From positions 2,852,001 through 2,916,000 of the forward strand of contig OZ257140.1 of the NCBI GenBank assembly GCA_965279165.1: a stretch of 64,000 nucleotides of DNA. The letters run 5' to 3'. The notes beneath the pieces are model-generated. The model had not been told where the DNA came from. It saw nothing but the letters and a program-made list of their open reading frames with translations, and searched no databases. The stretch is from JBAYIE01 sp965279165. Its GTDB lineage: Bacteria; Bacteroidota; Bacteroidia; UKL13-3. How positions within the stretch are numbered: the stretch's first letter is position 1; every line of letters starts with the position of its first letter. Below, piece after piece: positions 62,579 to 64,000 of this stretch. The position numbers were made by a program, and so were the translations under genes.

Positions 62579-64000
62579 ATGAAATATAAACTATTAATAG
62601 GGTTCTTATTTTCTTTCATCCTTTTACAAAAAACGAATGCCGTTACCCGTGAAGAAGTACAGGTGAGATTTTATTATACCGGAAAGATATGGGGTTACCT
62701 CAAGTATTTTCATCCGGGTTTAAGTGAATGTAAGGTCAATTGGGATAGTGTTCTGATTTCAAAAATCGATAGGATTCAGTCGGTTTCAACCAATGATTCG
62801 TTTAATCTGATTATGCATGAATTAATTACTGAAGCTGGAAGTGTTCCTTCCCCATTAACCGAGCCGGTTGTTAAAGCAGATAGTCTTACGGTTAATTTAA
62901 ATACCAACTGGTTTTATAATACAATATTGGATAATTCGGTTTCTGTTTTATTGGATACGATTCGATCCCGTTTCCGGCCTCGAAATAATTGTTATGTGCA
63001 ACTTAATTCTGGTTCTGATCCGAATAACAAAGGATGGTTAACTTTTAATGGAGAAAGGTTGGATTACATAGCACAGGAATATCCGATACAAGCCGTAAGA
63101 TTATTGTATTTATTTCGATACTGGAATATTATCGCATATTTTAATCCGAACAATCTAATAATGGATCAATCTTGGGATAGCACATTGCTGCAGTCTGTAA
63201 TGCCGGTTTCGGATGCATTAAATGCCCTTGGCTATCAGAAGGCAATGGCACATTGTATGTCGAAAATAAATGATTCACATGGATCCATTAATACCTTAAC
63301 CATTCAAAACTATTATGGGAATTATTATCCGGGTATCGTACTAAGATATATCGAAAATAAGTTTGTTGTTACCAAGGTGTTCAATCATATCACCAAAGTA
63401 AAAGTAGGAGATATTGTGTTAAGCATCCAAGGTAAAACTACGGATGAATTACGCGACAGCATGAAACAGTTCCTTGCTTATTCGAACGAAGGTTACTTAA
63501 ATCGGTTGCTATGTACACAATTAATCCGAAATCAAACAATGGGCAGCATAACAATAGAATTGGAGAGAAATGGAGAGGTTGAAACGGCAACCATATACAG
63601 TAATTTATCTGCGTCTGCTTATTATGATTCAACCTCAACCATTTTCGGGAATTCGTATGAATTAATTCCGGCGTGCAATTGTGGTTATGTAAATATGGGT
63701 AGGTTAAAACAAGGAGAAATAAATGCCATGTATACCGAATTTAAAAACCTTCCGCTTATCATTTTTGATTTACGCAATTATCCAAATGGAACTGCATGGG
63801 GAATAAGTCAGTGGATTATGCCCAATAAAGTTCATTACGCTACCCTTTCGTTACCGGATGTAACGTATCCTGGCACCTTTTTGGAATATACTAAATCCGA
63901 AATTGGAGTAGATAATAATTCGGATGCTTACCAGGGTAAAGTAGTTATTTTAGTTGATCAGCAATCTTTAAGTCAATCCGAATATTCTGCAATGATGTTA
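62579..64000 (+). CDS. S41-family peptidase, 5' part only
   Basis: 474 residues to the window edge, with no stop. A signal peptide (LLIGFLFSFILLQKTNA) is followed by an N-terminal domain (KIWGYLKYFHPGLSECKVNW), a central helical part (MAHCMSKINDSHGSINTL) and a PDZ-like stretch (GIVLRYIENKFVVTKVF, KVGDIVLSIQGKTTDELRD). The catalytic region begins with IIFDLRNYPNG and VVILVDQQSLSQSEYSAM, in which the second Ser of SLSQSE is the likely nucleophile. It is a C-terminal-processing-type protease in the periplasm. The 230-base gap to miaB holds both promoters. Confidence 0.87.
   Translation, partial: MKYKLLIGFLFSFILLQKTNAVTREEVQVRFYYTGKIWGYLKYFHPGLSECKVNWDSVLISKIDRIQSVSTNDSFNLIMHELITEAGSVPSPLTEPVVKADSLTVNLNTNWFYNTILDNSVSVLLDTIRSRFRPRNNCYVQLNSGSDPNNKGWLTFNGERLDYIAQEYPIQAVRLLYLFRYWNIIAYFNPNNLIMDQSWDSTLLQSVMPVSDALNALGYQKAMAHCMSKINDSHGSINTLTIQNYYGNYYPGIVLRYIENKFVVTKVFNHITKVKVGDIVLSIQGKTTDELRDSMKQFLAYSNEGYLNRLLCTQLIRNQTMGSITIELERNGEVETATIYSNLSASAYYDSTSTIFGNSYELIPACNCGYVNMGRLKQGEINAMYTEFKNLPLIIFDLRNYPNGTAWGISQWIMPNKVHYATLSLPDVTYPGTFLEYTKSEIGVDNNSDAYQGKVVILVDQQSLSQSEYSAMML

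Overview
This 64 kb window is an AT-rich chromosomal segment of a Bacteroidota bacterium. The signs are a secreted protein with a type IX secretion C-terminal sorting domain, a Bacteroidota-type promoter word (TAnnTTTG), and a heme-copper oxidase operon that carries two COX3-like subunits plus DUF420 and DUF983 genes. BBP2-type porins and a miaB to sigma-54-activator gene order also fit. I would guess a Chitinophagales-like lineage, but the sequence alone does not prove the order. No tRNA, rRNA, CRISPR array, transposase or phage gene was seen.

Layout. Positions 1-749 hold the end of a VOC protein and a small lipoprotein. From 1.1 to 9.9 kb a MocR-type regulator faces a long co-directional run of small enzymes: a flavin split-barrel protein, four GNAT acetyltransferases (one frameshifted), an Asp/Glu racemase, DinB, a methyltransferase, PhzF and a serine hydrolase. 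From 10.2 to 17.2 kb lie scattered small genes, a Flavo-1-like RNA, a secreted Kelch/T9SS protein, an AraC regulator and a diheme cytochrome c. From 17.3 to 24.9 kb are housekeeping and envelope genes: a PhnA-like protein, a dihydroorotase homologue, pcm, an oxidoreductase, a lipoprotein, a sugar transferase and a quinone reductase. A 600-base repeat-rich gap follows. The minus-strand operon at 25.5-34.5 kb encodes a heme-copper oxidase with heme A synthesis (ctaB, ctaA), SCO and other assembly genes; its subunit II carries an N-terminal cytochrome c. From 34.6 to 41.7 kb are a WD40 protein, a DPP-IV-type peptidase, and a porin next to a KdpDE-like two-component system. From 41.8 to 50.6 kb are two class III nucleotide cyclases with different sensor modules, a duplicated-domain secreted protein, a ZIP transporter and a broken TPR gene. 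From 50.8 to 64 kb are aquaporin, Mpl, a family 9 glycosyltransferase, a diheme oxidoreductase-Rieske-porin operon behind a metal-regulator-like operator, a PolX homologue, a MORN protein, a sigma-54 activator, miaB and the start of an S41 peptidase.

The least explained feature is not a gene. Many genes here end inside tracts of degenerate 7-base (once 8-base) tandem repeats, and the repeat unit often supplies the stop codon itself. At two sites a tract is followed, in the same orientation as the upstream gene, by a ~55-base imperfect hairpin with an AAGGAGG loop. Three apparent single-base frameshifts may be real decay or assembly indels.
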